64,000 bases of DNA, from positions 36,687-100,686 of the forward strand of contig RECP01000076.1 of assembly GCA_007693945.1 (NCBI GenBank), read 5' to 3'. How positions within the stretch are numbered: the stretch's first letter is position 1; every line of letters starts with the position of its first letter. This document shows, in pieces, positions 42,049 through 54,277 of this stretch. Both the position numbers and the translations under genes were made by a program. Source of the stretch: Spirochaetaceae bacterium. Lineage in GTDB: Bacteria; Spirochaetota; Spirochaetia; DSM-27196; PWMO01. The notes beneath the pieces are model-generated. The model worked only from the letters and a program-made list of their open reading frames with translations, was not told the origin of the DNA and did no database searches.

Positions 42049-43197
42049 TTGAGTCTCGAACAACTGGTTGACCTTTCGCGGTTCTACGGGGCCAACCCGC
42101 AATGGGTTCTGGCGGGCGGCGGCAACACCTCGGTGAAGCAGAACGATACGCTCTACGTCAAGGCTTCGGGAACCACGCTGGCGGACGCTTCCGAAGAGAC
42201 CTTCGTCAGGATGGATCGCACCCGGCTGGCCGGCGTGCTGCACAAGGAGTATCCGCGGGACGCCGATGAGCGTGAACGGCAGGCGCTGCAGGATCTGATG
42301 GATGCGCGCCGGCCGGGAGAAGAGCGGCGCCCCAGCGTTGAGACGCTGATGCACGAGCTGATGCCGTTTCGCTTTGTTGTCCACACCCATCCACCGCTGG
42401 TCAACGGGATTACCTGTTCCCGGGAAGGGCAGTCGGCGGCGCAACGCGTGTTTGGTGACACGGTGGTCTGGGTCCCGAACATCAATCCCGGGCTGATTCT
42501 GGCGCGGGCGGTGGGTGACGCGATCGAGGCCTTCCGCCGGCAGCATAACGATGCGCCGCGGATCATTCTGCTGCAAAACCACGGCCTGGTTGCAGGAGCC
42601 GATACGGCGGAAGAGGTGCGCAGTCTGCACAAGACAATCTTCGGGCAGGTGAAAGGGCACGTCGCGCGTATGCCGGATTTTGACAGTATTCCCTACGACG
42701 GCCAGCGCTCCGAGCTGTTGGCGTATCAGCTCGTCAAACGTGCGCAGGAACTCGATTCCGGAACGCCGGAGTACCGCAGCGTCTTGCTTACCAATCGCGA
42801 GATCGCCCGCTTCGTGCGGTCGGAGAACGCATTTGCCCCGCTGGCACGCGCATTCAGTCCCGATCACATAGTGTATGCCGGTCATCGCACTCCGTTTTTG
42901 AAGCTGACTGACGATATCATAGCGGCCAAGCAGGCAATCGGCGCAGCTCTCGGCGCCTTCCTCGCGGAGAGTGGCCGGATTCCGCCGGTGGTCGCGGTGC
43001 AGGAGCTGGGCGTCTTCATCAACGGCCGCACTCAGCGCAAGATGGATGCCGCGGCGGCTCTCTTCCTGGACGCGGTACAGGTTGCCGTCCACGCCGAATC
43101 CTTCGGCGGGGCCGTTCCGCTGCCGCCTGAGCAGACGGAGTTCATTATGGGCTGGGAAGTGGAACGCTTCCGTAGTCAGGTCAGCGCGGGAGAATGA
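42049..43197 (+). CDS. Class II aldolase/adducin family protein (RhaD-like aldolase part)
   Basis: The 382-residue protein has the class II aldolase pattern: WVLAGGGNTSVKQNDTLYVKASGT, RFVVHTHPPLVNGITCS (zinc-binding histidines) and ILLQNHGLVAGAD. The C-terminal end FIMGWEVERFRSQV resembles the end of the aldolase half of bifunctional rhamnulose-1-phosphate aldolase/lactaldehyde dehydrogenases; the fused dehydrogenase half is absent. It should cleave L-rhamnulose-1-phosphate or a related ketose phosphate to dihydroxyacetone phosphate and lactaldehyde. The TTG start follows GGGAGG eight bases upstream. Confidence 0.85.
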   Translation: MSLEQLVDLSRFYGANPQWVLAGGGNTSVKQNDTLYVKASGTTLADASEETFVRMDRTRLAGVLHKEYPRDADERERQALQDLMDARRPGEERRPSVETLMHELMPFRFVVHTHPPLVNGITCSREGQSAAQRVFGDTVVWVPNINPGLILARAVGDAIEAFRRQHNDAPRIILLQNHGLVAGADTAEEVRSLHKTIFGQVKGHVARMPDFDSIPYDGQRSELLAYQLVKRAQELDSGTPEYRSVLLTNREIARFVRSENAFAPLARAFSPDHIVYAGHRTPFLKLTDDIIAAKQAIGAALGAFLAESGRIPPVVAVQELGVFINGRTQRKMDAAAALFLDAVQVAVHAESFGGAVPLPPEQTEFIMGWEVERFRSQVSAGE

Positions 43198-43199
43198 GC

Positions 43200-44693
43200 A
43201 TGGACTACGCGATAGCGGTTTTTGACGTCGGCAAGACCAACAAGAAGCTGCTGGTTTACGACCAGCAGCTGCAGTTGATAGAGACGGTCTCCGAGCGTTT
43301 TGCGGCGGTTCAGCAGCACGGTGTATCCGCGGAACCGGTGGTGGAGATCGAGCGGTGGCTGATACGTAATCTCAACCGCTTCGCGGAGCAGTACCCGATC
43401 CGGGTGATTTCAGTTGCCACCCACGGCGCCGCTTTCGTCTGTGTTGACCGTGACGGCGAGCCGACGGTGCCGGCGTTGGACTACACGCACGATCCGGGGG
43501 ACGATTTTCACGACACCTTCTTCGAGGCCTTCGGTTCCCGGATCGAGCTCCAGCAGCAGACCGCCACCGCCGAACTCAAGCCGCTGATCAATCCCGGCAA
43601 GGCTATCTTCTACCTGCAGCAGAAGTTTCCCCGCGACTTCGCGCGTACCGTTTCGGTGCTCTTCTTTCCCGGCTATTTCGGCTTTCGCCTCACCGGACGC
43701 AAAGCCGCCGACTACACCTACCCGGGGTGCCACACGTTTCTGTGGGACTTTGCGCGTGACAGCTGGTCGGCGGTCACCGACGGCCTTGGCATCCGCACAC
43801 TGCTTCCTGAACGGGTAGGTTCCCCGTGGGAAGTGCTCGGCACACTGAAACCCGAGGTCATCGAAGCAACCGGACTCGATCCTGCCACCGTTGTGACGCT
43901 CGGCATTCACGACTCCAACGCCTCGTTGTTGCCCTATCTGCTGAAGATGCGCGAGGATTTCGTACTGAACTCCACCGGCACGTGGTGCGTGGCGATGCAT
44001 CCGATGGAGGAGGTCTTCTTTTCGGAGGATGAACTCGGCAAGACCGTCTTCTACAACCGCTCGGCCTTCGGAGCTCCGATCAAGACATCAATTCTGATGG
44101 GCGGACAGGAGTTCGAGGTCTACACGCGGCTGCTGCTTGACATCAACAATGCCGGCGTCTACCCGCAGTTCAATAGCGAGCTCTACCAGCGCGTAATCCG
44201 GGACAAATCGCTGTTCATCTTTCCGAGCGTGGTTCGCGGCACCGGACAGTTTCCCGACTCCGAGCCACGCGTCTACGAGCGTGGAACGGTCTACCCGTTG
44301 CAGGACATCACTTCCGGCAGAGCTGTGCCGGACTTCTTCAGCGATCTGCCGGTGGCGTTTGCCGTGCTGAACCTGTCGCTGGTGATTCAGACCGGTGTGG
44401 CATTCGAGCGCATCGGCCACCGCCCGGGCACGGCGATCTACACCGAGGGAGGGTTTCGCAACAACCTTGACTACAACACTATCCTGGCGGCGTATCGCTC
44501 TGAGGCCCCGGTCTACCTCAGCAATCTCGAAGAGGCAACCTCATTCGGCGCGGCAATGGTCGGACGTACCGCGTGGGAAGGTATCGACGTACGCGATCTG
44601 GCGGATACGTTCGAGATTCACACCCAGCGGGTTCAGCCGGCAGCGATCGAGGGGCTCGAAGAATACGCCCGGGCATTCATGCAACTGCTCTGA
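43200..44693 (+). CDS. FGGY-family sugar kinase (rhamnulokinase-like)
   Basis: The 497-residue protein opens with the ATP-binding AIAVFDVGKTNKKLLVYD and has TLGIHDSNASLLPYLL and VLNSTGTWCVAMHP, typical of the rhamnulokinase/fuculokinase branch of FGGY. GGFRNNLDYNTILAAY is the second ATP motif. I start it at ATG 43200, seven bases after GGGAG; the ATG six bases earlier is too close to that site. It completes a pathway of mutarotase, kinase and aldolase. No isomerase, transporter or regulator for rhamnose is in the operon. Confidence 0.87.
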   Translation: MDYAIAVFDVGKTNKKLLVYDQQLQLIETVSERFAAVQQHGVSAEPVVEIERWLIRNLNRFAEQYPIRVISVATHGAAFVCVDRDGEPTVPALDYTHDPGDDFHDTFFEAFGSRIELQQQTATAELKPLINPGKAIFYLQQKFPRDFARTVSVLFFPGYFGFRLTGRKAADYTYPGCHTFLWDFARDSWSAVTDGLGIRTLLPERVGSPWEVLGTLKPEVIEATGLDPATVVTLGIHDSNASLLPYLLKMREDFVLNSTGTWCVAMHPMEEVFFSEDELGKTVFYNRSAFGAPIKTSILMGGQEFEVYTRLLLDINNAGVYPQFNSELYQRVIRDKSLFIFPSVVRGTGQFPDSEPRVYERGTVYPLQDITSGRAVPDFFSDLPVAFAVLNLSLVIQTGVAFERIGHRPGTAIYTEGGFRNNLDYNTILAAYRSEAPVYLSNLEEATSFGAAMVGRTAWEGIDVRDLADTFEIHTQRVQPAAIEGLEEYARAFMQLL

Positions 44694-44781
44694 CGTCCAT
44701 CGCACGCTGGGCCGACGGGCCGATTTGCGCTATATTCTGGTGTAGAATCAAATCTTCGGCATACAACTGAAGGAGAACCCC

Positions 44782-45528
44782 ATGACTGTGATTCCGGCGA
44801 TTGATATTCTCGGCGGACGCTGCGTTCGGCTCACGCAGGGCGACTACGATCAGGTTGACGTCTATGACAAAGACCCCGTGGCCGTTGCGCGCGGTTTCGT
44901 GGAAGCAGGTGCCGGTCGACTGCACATTGTTGATCTCGACGGCGCGCGTGGAGACAAGCAGAGCAACCGCAAGAAGATCCGCAAGATTCGCAAGGCGGTG
45001 AACTGCACGCTCGAGTTTGGTGGCGGTATTCGCACCGATGAAGACATCGAAGAGTTGATGGATCTGGGGATCGACCGGTTTGTGATCGGTACCACCTTTG
45101 CCCGGCGACCCGAAGTCGTGGAAGGGTGGAGTGCGCATTACGGCAACGTGTTTCTGGCCGGAATAGATGCGCGTGATCACATGGTCTACGTGGAGGGCTG
45201 GGAACGGCAGACCGGCGTCGAAGACCTTACCCTGGCCCGGCGCGCCCGCGAAGTAGGCGCCTGCGGTATCATCTATACCAACATCGCCAACGACGGCACG
45301 CTCGGCGGACCCGATATCGAAGGCGCCAACCGGATTGCCGAGGTCTCGCAACTGCCGGTGATTCTATCCGGTGGAATCGGGTCCGCGGCGGACATAGAGC
45401 GCGTCGCGGTCGAGCGGCATCCAAACGTGGTGGCGGTTATCGCCGGCAAGGCGATCTACGAGGACGCAGTCGACCTCAGGGAGCTGTTTCGCGCCTTTCC
45501 ACCGCCCGACGGAGAACAGCAGTGGTAG
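44782..45528 (+). CDS. hisA: Phosphoribosylformimino-5-aminoimidazole carboxamide ribotide isomerase
   Basis: The 248-residue TIM barrel has the HisA N-terminus VIPAIDILGGRCVRLTQGDYD, with LHIVDLDGARG and LEFGGGIRT for the first phosphate site. TNIANDGTLGGPDIEG and VILSGGIGS form the second. It isomerises ProFAR to PRFAR in histidine synthesis. AAGGAG precedes the ATG. Asp residues of both half-barrels (D8 and the D in NDGT) are present. The gene overlaps hisE by 7 bases. Confidence 0.95.
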   Translation: MTVIPAIDILGGRCVRLTQGDYDQVDVYDKDPVAVARGFVEAGAGRLHIVDLDGARGDKQSNRKKIRKIRKAVNCTLEFGGGIRTDEDIEELMDLGIDRFVIGTTFARRPEVVEGWSAHYGNVFLAGIDARDHMVYVEGWERQTGVEDLTLARRAREVGACGIIYTNIANDGTLGGPDIEGANRIAEVSQLPVILSGGIGSAADIERVAVERHPNVVAVIAGKAIYEDAVDLRELFRAFPPPDGEQQW

Positions 45529-46079
45529 ACCGCAAGCCGGTGGTCATCTGCAACCGTTGCGGAGAGCCGATCGAGCTGGCTGAGACCTCGCGCAAGGGAT
45601 TCACGAAGAGTATCGAACAGGGCTCGCTGTGGATTCTCGACGCGCGCAGCGACCGGCTGCTTCCGCTGCGGCCGGAGGCCGCGCTGCGATCGATTGTTGA
45701 GCGCGCGTCGTTCTACCTGGCAGTCATCGACGTCGCCTGCCCGGCTGTCGCGGTCCCGGATGCCGCCGAAGACCCGGCCGCCGTGCGGCCGACGGATCGG
45801 CCCACGGCAGACGGTCTGCTGTCGAGTCTGCAGCAGGTCGTCGCCGAGCGCCAGGCGTCAATGCCGGAAGGCTCCTACACCACGCACCTGTTCCGCGAGG
45901 GGCTCGACAAGATCCGCAAGAAGACCGGTGAAGAGGCCATCGAGCTGATCCTGGCGCGCGGAGATCAGGAGATTATCTCCGAAAGCGCGGACCTGCTTTA
46001 TCACCTGACCGTATTGCTGCAGGCGGCCGGCCTGTCCATCGACGCGGTGCTCGACAGGCTGCGTGATCGCATGACTTGA
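45522..46079 (+). CDS. hisE: Phosphoribosyl-ATP pyrophosphatase with unusual N-terminal half
   Basis: In this 185-residue protein the C-terminal 90 residues are HisE: SYTTHLFREGLDKIRKKTGEEAIELILA, then ESADLLYHLTVLLQAAG, with the acidic Mg-binding residues. The N-terminal 95 residues occupy the place of HisI (cyclohydrolase) but lack its DxDxD and cysteine/histidine zinc motifs. They have only one CxxC (CNRCGE) and a weak HisI-like EQGSLWILDARSDRLLPL. HisE converts PR-ATP to PR-AMP; the HisI step may need another gene. GTG start, with GGAG seven bases upstream. Confidence 0.88.
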   Translation: MVDRKPVVICNRCGEPIELAETSRKGFTKSIEQGSLWILDARSDRLLPLRPEAALRSIVERASFYLAVIDVACPAVAVPDAAEDPAAVRPTDRPTADGLLSSLQQVVAERQASMPEGSYTTHLFREGLDKIRKKTGEEAIELILARGDQEIISESADLLYHLTVLLQAAGLSIDAVLDRLRDRMT

Positions 46080-46088
46080 CCGGAATGC

Positions 46089-49296
<3,208 letters not shown>

Positions 49297-49328
49297 GTGC
49301 GTTACAACGGCTGCCGCTGGAGGACATG

Positions 49329-50888
49329 ATGGCCGGTTTTCTGCTGGGATTTGACGTCGGAAGCTCGTCGATCAAGGCCAGCCTCGTTGATGCACAATCA
49401 GGCTCGCTGGTTGGCTCGGCGACATCGCCGGACAGCGAGTTGAAGATCCATGCGGCGCAGCCGGGATGGGCCGAGCAGGATCCTGAAGTCTGGTGGGAAC
49501 ACGTGCAGAAGAGTGCTGCGCTGTTGCGGTCCCGGCACCCCGCGCAGCTGGCCGGGGTGGCCGCAATCGGAATCTCGTATCAGATGCACGGCCTGGTACT
49601 GGTCGATAGACAGGGTGTGCCGTTGCGGCCGTCGATCATCTGGTGCGACAGCCGCGCGGTTCCCTACGGGAACCGGGCCTGTGAGGAACTCGGCGCGGAG
49701 CGTTGTCTGCAGCGCCTGCTCAATTCGCCGGGAAACTTCACCGCCGCAAAGCTGGCGTGGGTAAAGCAGAACGAGCCCGAGATCTTCGGCCGGATCGATC
49801 GGATGATGCTGCCCGGGGATTATATTGGGCTGAAGCTCACCGGAGAGGCGGTAACTACACCGTCGGGCCTCTCCGAGGGCATCCTGTGGGACTTTGTCGA
49901 TGATGCCCCGGCAGCATTTCTGATGCAGCACTTCGGGTTTCCACGGCAGATAGTACCGCCGGTCAAGCCGACCTTTGCGGAACAGGGCGCAGTTACGCCG
50001 CAGGCGGCCCGGGCTCTCGGAATACCCGCCGGGATACCCGTAGCGTATCGCGCCGGCGATCAGCCCAACAACGCCTTCAGCCTGGGTGTACTCAACCCCG
50101 GTGAGGCCGCCACCACCGCCGGAACCTCCGGTGTGGTGTATGGAATACTGGATTCGCCGCGCTATGACCCGCAGTCGCGCGTCAACACCTTTGTTCACGT
50201 TAACCACAGCAGGGAGTGCGGGCGGTACGGTGTGTTACTCTGTCTCAACGGGACCGGAATACTCTACAGTTGGCTCCGGCGGATAACCGCCCGGGCCTTT
50301 CCCGACGACGCGCCAACCGCCGACTACCCCGCCATGAACGATCTGGCCGTACAGGCGCCGATCGGCTGCCAGGGGCTGCAGATCCTGCCGTACGGCAACG
50401 GCGCTGAACGCATGCTCGAGAATCGTGATATCGGTGCGTCGGTGCACGGACTCAACTTCAACATCCACGAGCGTTGCCACCTGCTGCGGGCCGGGCAGGA
50501 GGGCATCGTTTTCGCGCTGCACTACGGGCTGCAGATCATGCGCGACATGGGTATCAGGATTGATACGGTCAAGGCCGGTCACGCCAACATGTTTCTCAGC
50601 CCTCTGTTCCAGACCATCTTTGCAACGGTCACCGGAACAGAGGTTCACCTCTATCAGACCGACGGTGCAGAAGGAGCGGCTCGCGGGGCCGGTGTCGGCG
50701 CCGGGCTGTTTGGCAGCCCGGAGGAAGCTTTCGGCGGTCTCGAACGCACCCGGGTCATCGAACCGGACCGCTCGGTTGCCGGCCAGTACCGTGAAGCCTA
50801 CCAGCGTTGGGAAGGGGTGCTGCAACGGGAGCTCTCCGGCGCGCCTGACGGGCAGGCGCATGATACACCCCCGGGGCTCAGTAGTTGA
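49329..50888 (+). CDS. xylB: Xylulokinase, FGGY family
   Basis: The 519-residue protein starts LLGFDVGSSSIKASLVDAQSG and has IGISYQMHGLVLVDRQGVPLRPSIIWCDSRA, which is the xylulokinase Q-M-H-G motif, and AAKLAWVKQNEPEIF. AGDQPNNAFSLGVLNPGEAATTAGTSG is the second FGGY signature. It phosphorylates D-xylulose. The ATG at 49329 has GGAGG five bases upstream; the track uses an ATG three bases earlier. No xylose isomerase is nearby. It ends 11 bases inside the convergent gene's end. Confidence 0.9.
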   Translation: MAGFLLGFDVGSSSIKASLVDAQSGSLVGSATSPDSELKIHAAQPGWAEQDPEVWWEHVQKSAALLRSRHPAQLAGVAAIGISYQMHGLVLVDRQGVPLRPSIIWCDSRAVPYGNRACEELGAERCLQRLLNSPGNFTAAKLAWVKQNEPEIFGRIDRMMLPGDYIGLKLTGEAVTTPSGLSEGILWDFVDDAPAAFLMQHFGFPRQIVPPVKPTFAEQGAVTPQAARALGIPAGIPVAYRAGDQPNNAFSLGVLNPGEAATTAGTSGVVYGILDSPRYDPQSRVNTFVHVNHSRECGRYGVLLCLNGTGILYSWLRRITARAFPDDAPTADYPAMNDLAVQAPIGCQGLQILPYGNGAERMLENRDIGASVHGLNFNIHERCHLLRAGQEGIVFALHYGLQIMRDMGIRIDTVKAGHANMFLSPLFQTIFATVTGTEVHLYQTDGAEGAARGAGVGAGLFGSPEEAFGGLERTRVIEPDRSVAGQYREAYQRWEGVLQRELSGAPDGQAHDTPPGLSS

Positions 50889-52701
50889 GTGCCACGCGAC
50901 GTTGGGGAACCGTGTCGGTGTACTTGATCAGCAGTGATCTGGTCTGCGGGTTGTAGTGCCGGCCGCGGGCGTAGGCCTCAAACGAGGGATCGTTACGCCA
51001 CTCCAGCCCGAACAGTTGCATCGATCTGAAAGGCGGTATGCCCTGGACAACCAGGTAGTGGGTTCGGTTGACCGGCGCCTGCACCGCAAACGAGATCTGC
51101 TGGTCGGTTACCCTGATGGCCGAGACCGTGGCGACCGTCCACATCCAGGTGCCCGGTCCGATTTCGTCATACAGCGAGACCAGGTGCGGATAAGACGGAT
51201 TGTCGTGCAGATAGGGATAGAGGTCCTCAGGGCCGATGGCCCCGTCACTGGATTGGAACCCGCCGCCGGCGGAGATCAGAACGCGCGGAAGGAAGCCCTC
51301 CTGGTCGGCCAGCGAGAGCGCTGATACGACCAGGTTGCGTCCGACATCTATCAGGATAGCATCGCCGCGTCGGCGGCCTTTGTGCTCCAGAATGACGCCG
51401 GCGCGCACCGAGAGGAGCATATCGATCTGACCCGGGGTACTTTGCAGAAAGAAACCCTCGTCGATGCGAATCACCGCCGGGAGGATCCGTTTTTCGATCA
51501 CGGAATCAAAACGCGCAAAAGCGCGTTCCGCTTCGGCGCTGACGGGATCCGCCATATGAGCGTTCTGAAGCAGCCCCACGGTCTGAAACAGGTCGAGGTC
51601 ACGGTAGTCGAGCTCGGCGGCAAAAGCGATGATCGCGTCGGCCAGTGCGCGGCTGCCGCGGTGCAGCGCAAACGTCATCAGATCGTCGGTGCGGAACAGA
51701 TCAGCGTCGCGCTGCTCGGCGGCCGTCAGCAGTTGGCGGGTGGTAGCGCTGTCCGCCGCCTGAACCCTCAACTTGAGCTCTCGCAGATTCCCGAGGTATG
51801 CGCTCGACAGCAGACCTATCTGGTCGGCGTGGCGGTCGGCGGCACGCCGCATCTCGGCAAACGCCTGTCCGTACTGATCGCGGCGCCACGCTTCGGCCAG
51901 TGTAGCGGTCAGTATCTCTTCGCGGAATTGCGGTGAGCCCTCGCGCATGTCCCACGTGCCGCTTGCGGCATTAAAGCGTCCGCTGCGCCAGCCGACGTAG
52001 CCGCGCTCGATGTAGTTGCGCACAAAGGCCTCGTAATCCTGGTCGGCGATTGCCAGGCTGCGATCCGAGAACCAGCGCGTGACCGCGTCCTCCTCGTCTG
52101 CCTCCATGGCCGTGTAGCGAACCGTCTGGGAGTGTACGTCGGCCGGAAGCCGCAACGCGCTACCGTTGACGACCGACCGCGGCGGCGGAGCCAGCAGGAA
52201 CGTGGTCGAATCATAGCGCACCGGGAGCGTGGCCCCCGCCGCCTCCTGCTCGGTCCGGGCACCGCCGACGGTAGCAAACGGGATAGTAATACGCGATGCT
52301 CCCGGCAGCGGTACCGGTATGTGCGGACGGATATGCAGCTCGGCGGCATCCTCGCCGGTCAGCAGGAACTGTAGGCGTACGTCGTCTTCCAGCTGCACTT
52401 CAAAACCGTGGTCCAGCCGCGAGTAGCCCACAACCGCCAGCATGGTCTCGGCCCCGTCGTCGCTCTCCAGTGAAACGCTTGAATTGGAGTTGAACACAAA
52501 CTCGAGGCCCCGGTACTGAATCCGCAGCTCGGTGATCGGCTGATCCTGGTCTTCAATGGCCAACGCGCGCCTGCCGCGCAGGCTGAGGGTGCCGTACTGC
52601 TCGGCAAAGCTCCGGTCGTCAGAGAACTGCAGCACTACCAGCAGGGCAATTATTCCTGCGTACAACACCGGAATGACGAGCAAAGGCAACCACTTTTTCA
52701 T
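50878..52701 (-). CDS. Large anchored extracytoplasmic protein, unknown function
   Basis: The protein has 607 residues from ATG 52701 (MKKWLPLLVIPVLYAGIIALLVVL), a typical uncleaved signal anchor; the track start adds 13 residues. The first 200 residues are beta-rich, the middle (about 215-380) is helical, with an Ala-rich repeat-like pattern, and the end is again beta-rich (VLISAGGGFQSSDGAIGPEDLYPYL). I recognise no family. The C-terminus ends RRVALNY. It is convergent with xylB (11-base overlap) and divergent from the TPR lipoprotein. A role in the cell envelope is likely only because of the anchor. Confidence 0.6.
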   Translation of the reverse strand: MKKWLPLLVIPVLYAGIIALLVVLQFSDDRSFAEQYGTLSLRGRRALAIEDQDQPITELRIQYRGLEFVFNSNSSVSLESDDGAETMLAVVGYSRLDHGFEVQLEDDVRLQFLLTGEDAAELHIRPHIPVPLPGASRITIPFATVGGARTEQEAAGATLPVRYDSTTFLLAPPPRSVVNGSALRLPADVHSQTVRYTAMEADEEDAVTRWFSDRSLAIADQDYEAFVRNYIERGYVGWRSGRFNAASGTWDMREGSPQFREEILTATLAEAWRRDQYGQAFAEMRRAADRHADQIGLLSSAYLGNLRELKLRVQAADSATTRQLLTAAEQRDADLFRTDDLMTFALHRGSRALADAIIAFAAELDYRDLDLFQTVGLLQNAHMADPVSAEAERAFARFDSVIEKRILPAVIRIDEGFFLQSTPGQIDMLLSVRAGVILEHKGRRRGDAILIDVGRNLVVSALSLADQEGFLPRVLISAGGGFQSSDGAIGPEDLYPYLHDNPSYPHLVSLYDEIGPGTWMWTVATVSAIRVTDQQISFAVQAPVNRTHYLVVQGIPPFRSMQLFGLEWRNDPSFEAYARGRHYNPQTRSLLIKYTDTVPQRRVALNY

Positions 52702-52786
52702 TATAGCGCCGATTGTAGCAAGACCCGGGCGGAATTGCAACGTACATCCGGGATCCGTCGCGGAGCTCGGTAGTGCCGCGGGCCTA

Positions 52787-52816
52787 TTGACGGGTGTCGC
52801 TGCAGCGTGGGAGAAT
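52787..52816 (+). promoter_or_regulatory. Candidate promoter of the TPR lipoprotein operon
   Basis: TTGACG and GAGAAT are 18 bases apart, 40 bases before the start codon. The -10 is imperfect. Confidence 0.35.
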
Positions 52817-52855
52817 CACGGTTACCGTAACGGTATTGATTTGGAAGAACTGACC

Positions 52856-54274
52856 ATGGATGTATCGAGGAGGCGCCACCCGTTTCCGTGGCGCGCGGGT
52901 TGTGTATCGCTTGGGCTGCTGCTGCTTCTGTCGGGATGTGCCACCGTGGCGGAGCGTCCAGCGGAACCCCCGGACACAGCCGTGATTCCGGAACTCGAGG
53001 ATACCGAGCCGGATTTCTATGAGAGTATCAGCATCTACATGAGCCTCGGGGATCCGCAGGCGGCGATCGCCGCCTACGAAGAGGCCCGGCGCGGCAGGCC
53101 CGAGGACCCCCGGACTCGTGTGTTGCTGTCGGGCCTGTTGCTGGCCGCGGGTCAGTTCGAAACCGCGGCCTCGGTGCTGGATGCGGTGCTGGAGGCAGAG
53201 CCCGATAATCCCGATGCGCTGTTCAATCGAGCGCTGCTGCTGGGTTATGACGGCGAGACTGAACGGCAGTCCGAGCTGCTGCACAGGGTCATCGAACGGC
53301 AGCCCGACAACGCCCAGGCACACGCGGCGCTGGGTGAGAACTACCTCCAGCGCGGCCGTATCACGCAGGCGCGCGCGGCGTTTCAAACCGGTCTCGAGTA
53401 CGACCCGGACAACTTCGTGGCTCTGGTCGGGCTAGGCAATACGCTTCTGCGTCAGCGGGAGCATCAGGAGGCCGAGAAGGTGCTGACCCGCGCGGTCGAG
53501 ATCGACCCGCAATACTCGTTTGCATGGTCGGATCGCGGTCGCGCGCGCGCGCGACAGCACAATCTGTTTGACGCGGAGCAGGACCTCAACCGGGCAATTG
53601 AACTGCAGCCCGATTTCTCGTGGCACTACGTTGACCGTGCGCGTGTACGCGCCGAGCGGCGCGACTTCCGTGGCGCCATCGATGACTACACTCGTGCCAT
53701 AGCGCTTGAGCCCTCGGTCTTTCTGAGCTACGCGAATCGTGGTCGTCTCTACGCCACCGTGGGAGAGTCTGACCGGGCCTACCGTGACTACACAACCGCC
53801 CTGGAAATGCGGCCCGACTACCACGCGGCGTTCGCGCCGTTGGGGATGCTGACCTTCATGCGACAGGAGTGGGAGCGTTCGGCGGGCTACTTTCGCCGTG
53901 CATGGCAGTACGAAGAAAGCCAATACGGCTACCCGCTGTTGGCGGCGCTGGCACTGCGCAACAACGATGACGAGGCCGGGGCGCGTCGCTATCTCAACTC
54001 CGTCCTCAATCAATTGCCGCGCGACACGCTCTATTACGACATGGCGCGCTTCTACATCACTCCGAACGTCGACAGTCGCTTGCTGCGTCAGATTGAACAG
54101 GAGAGCAACAGAATGATCAAGGCGCAGATGTATTTCCTGATGGGCGGTCATTACGAGCTGCGCGGTCAGAACCGGCTCGCCAGGACCGTCTATCTTCAGA
54201 CCGAAGAACAGCGGCTGCCGCAGCTGATCGAGAGTCAGCTGGCGACGTGGGCGCTCGATCAGAGGTATCGGTAA
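52856..54274 (+). CDS. Tetratricopeptide-repeat lipoprotein
   Basis: The protein has 472 residues from ATG 52856, which follows GGAAG; the track start 300 bases earlier lies in the divergent gene. The signal LGLLLLLSGCATVAERP has a clear lipobox with Cys near 27. About ten TPR units follow, e.g. PDNPDALFNRALLLGYDGETERQSELLHRVIERQPDN and DAEQDLNRAIELQPDFSWHYVDRARVRAERRDFRGAIDDYTRAIALEPS. The protein should be a lipid-anchored scaffold for protein interactions. It is the first gene before a DHH phosphoesterase and a TraB protein, at short spacing. Confidence 0.85.
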   Translation: MDVSRRRHPFPWRAGCVSLGLLLLLSGCATVAERPAEPPDTAVIPELEDTEPDFYESISIYMSLGDPQAAIAAYEEARRGRPEDPRTRVLLSGLLLAAGQFETAASVLDAVLEAEPDNPDALFNRALLLGYDGETERQSELLHRVIERQPDNAQAHAALGENYLQRGRITQARAAFQTGLEYDPDNFVALVGLGNTLLRQREHQEAEKVLTRAVEIDPQYSFAWSDRGRARARQHNLFDAEQDLNRAIELQPDFSWHYVDRARVRAERRDFRGAIDDYTRAIALEPSVFLSYANRGRLYATVGESDRAYRDYTTALEMRPDYHAAFAPLGMLTFMRQEWERSAGYFRRAWQYEESQYGYPLLAALALRNNDDEAGARRYLNSVLNQLPRDTLYYDMARFYITPNVDSRLLRQIEQESNRMIKAQMYFLMGGHYELRGQNRLARTVYLQTEEQRLPQLIESQLATWALDQRYR

Positions 54275-54277
54275 GCG

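Noticed and set aside
41572-43092. 506-residue minus-strand ORF opposite rhaM and the aldolase
   Set aside because: A long shadow frame; both plus-strand genes have firm family motifs.
53537-53556. GCGCGCGC run in the TPR lipoprotein gene
   Set aside because: It encodes a plausible RGRARAR stretch in frame and is ordinary for this base composition.
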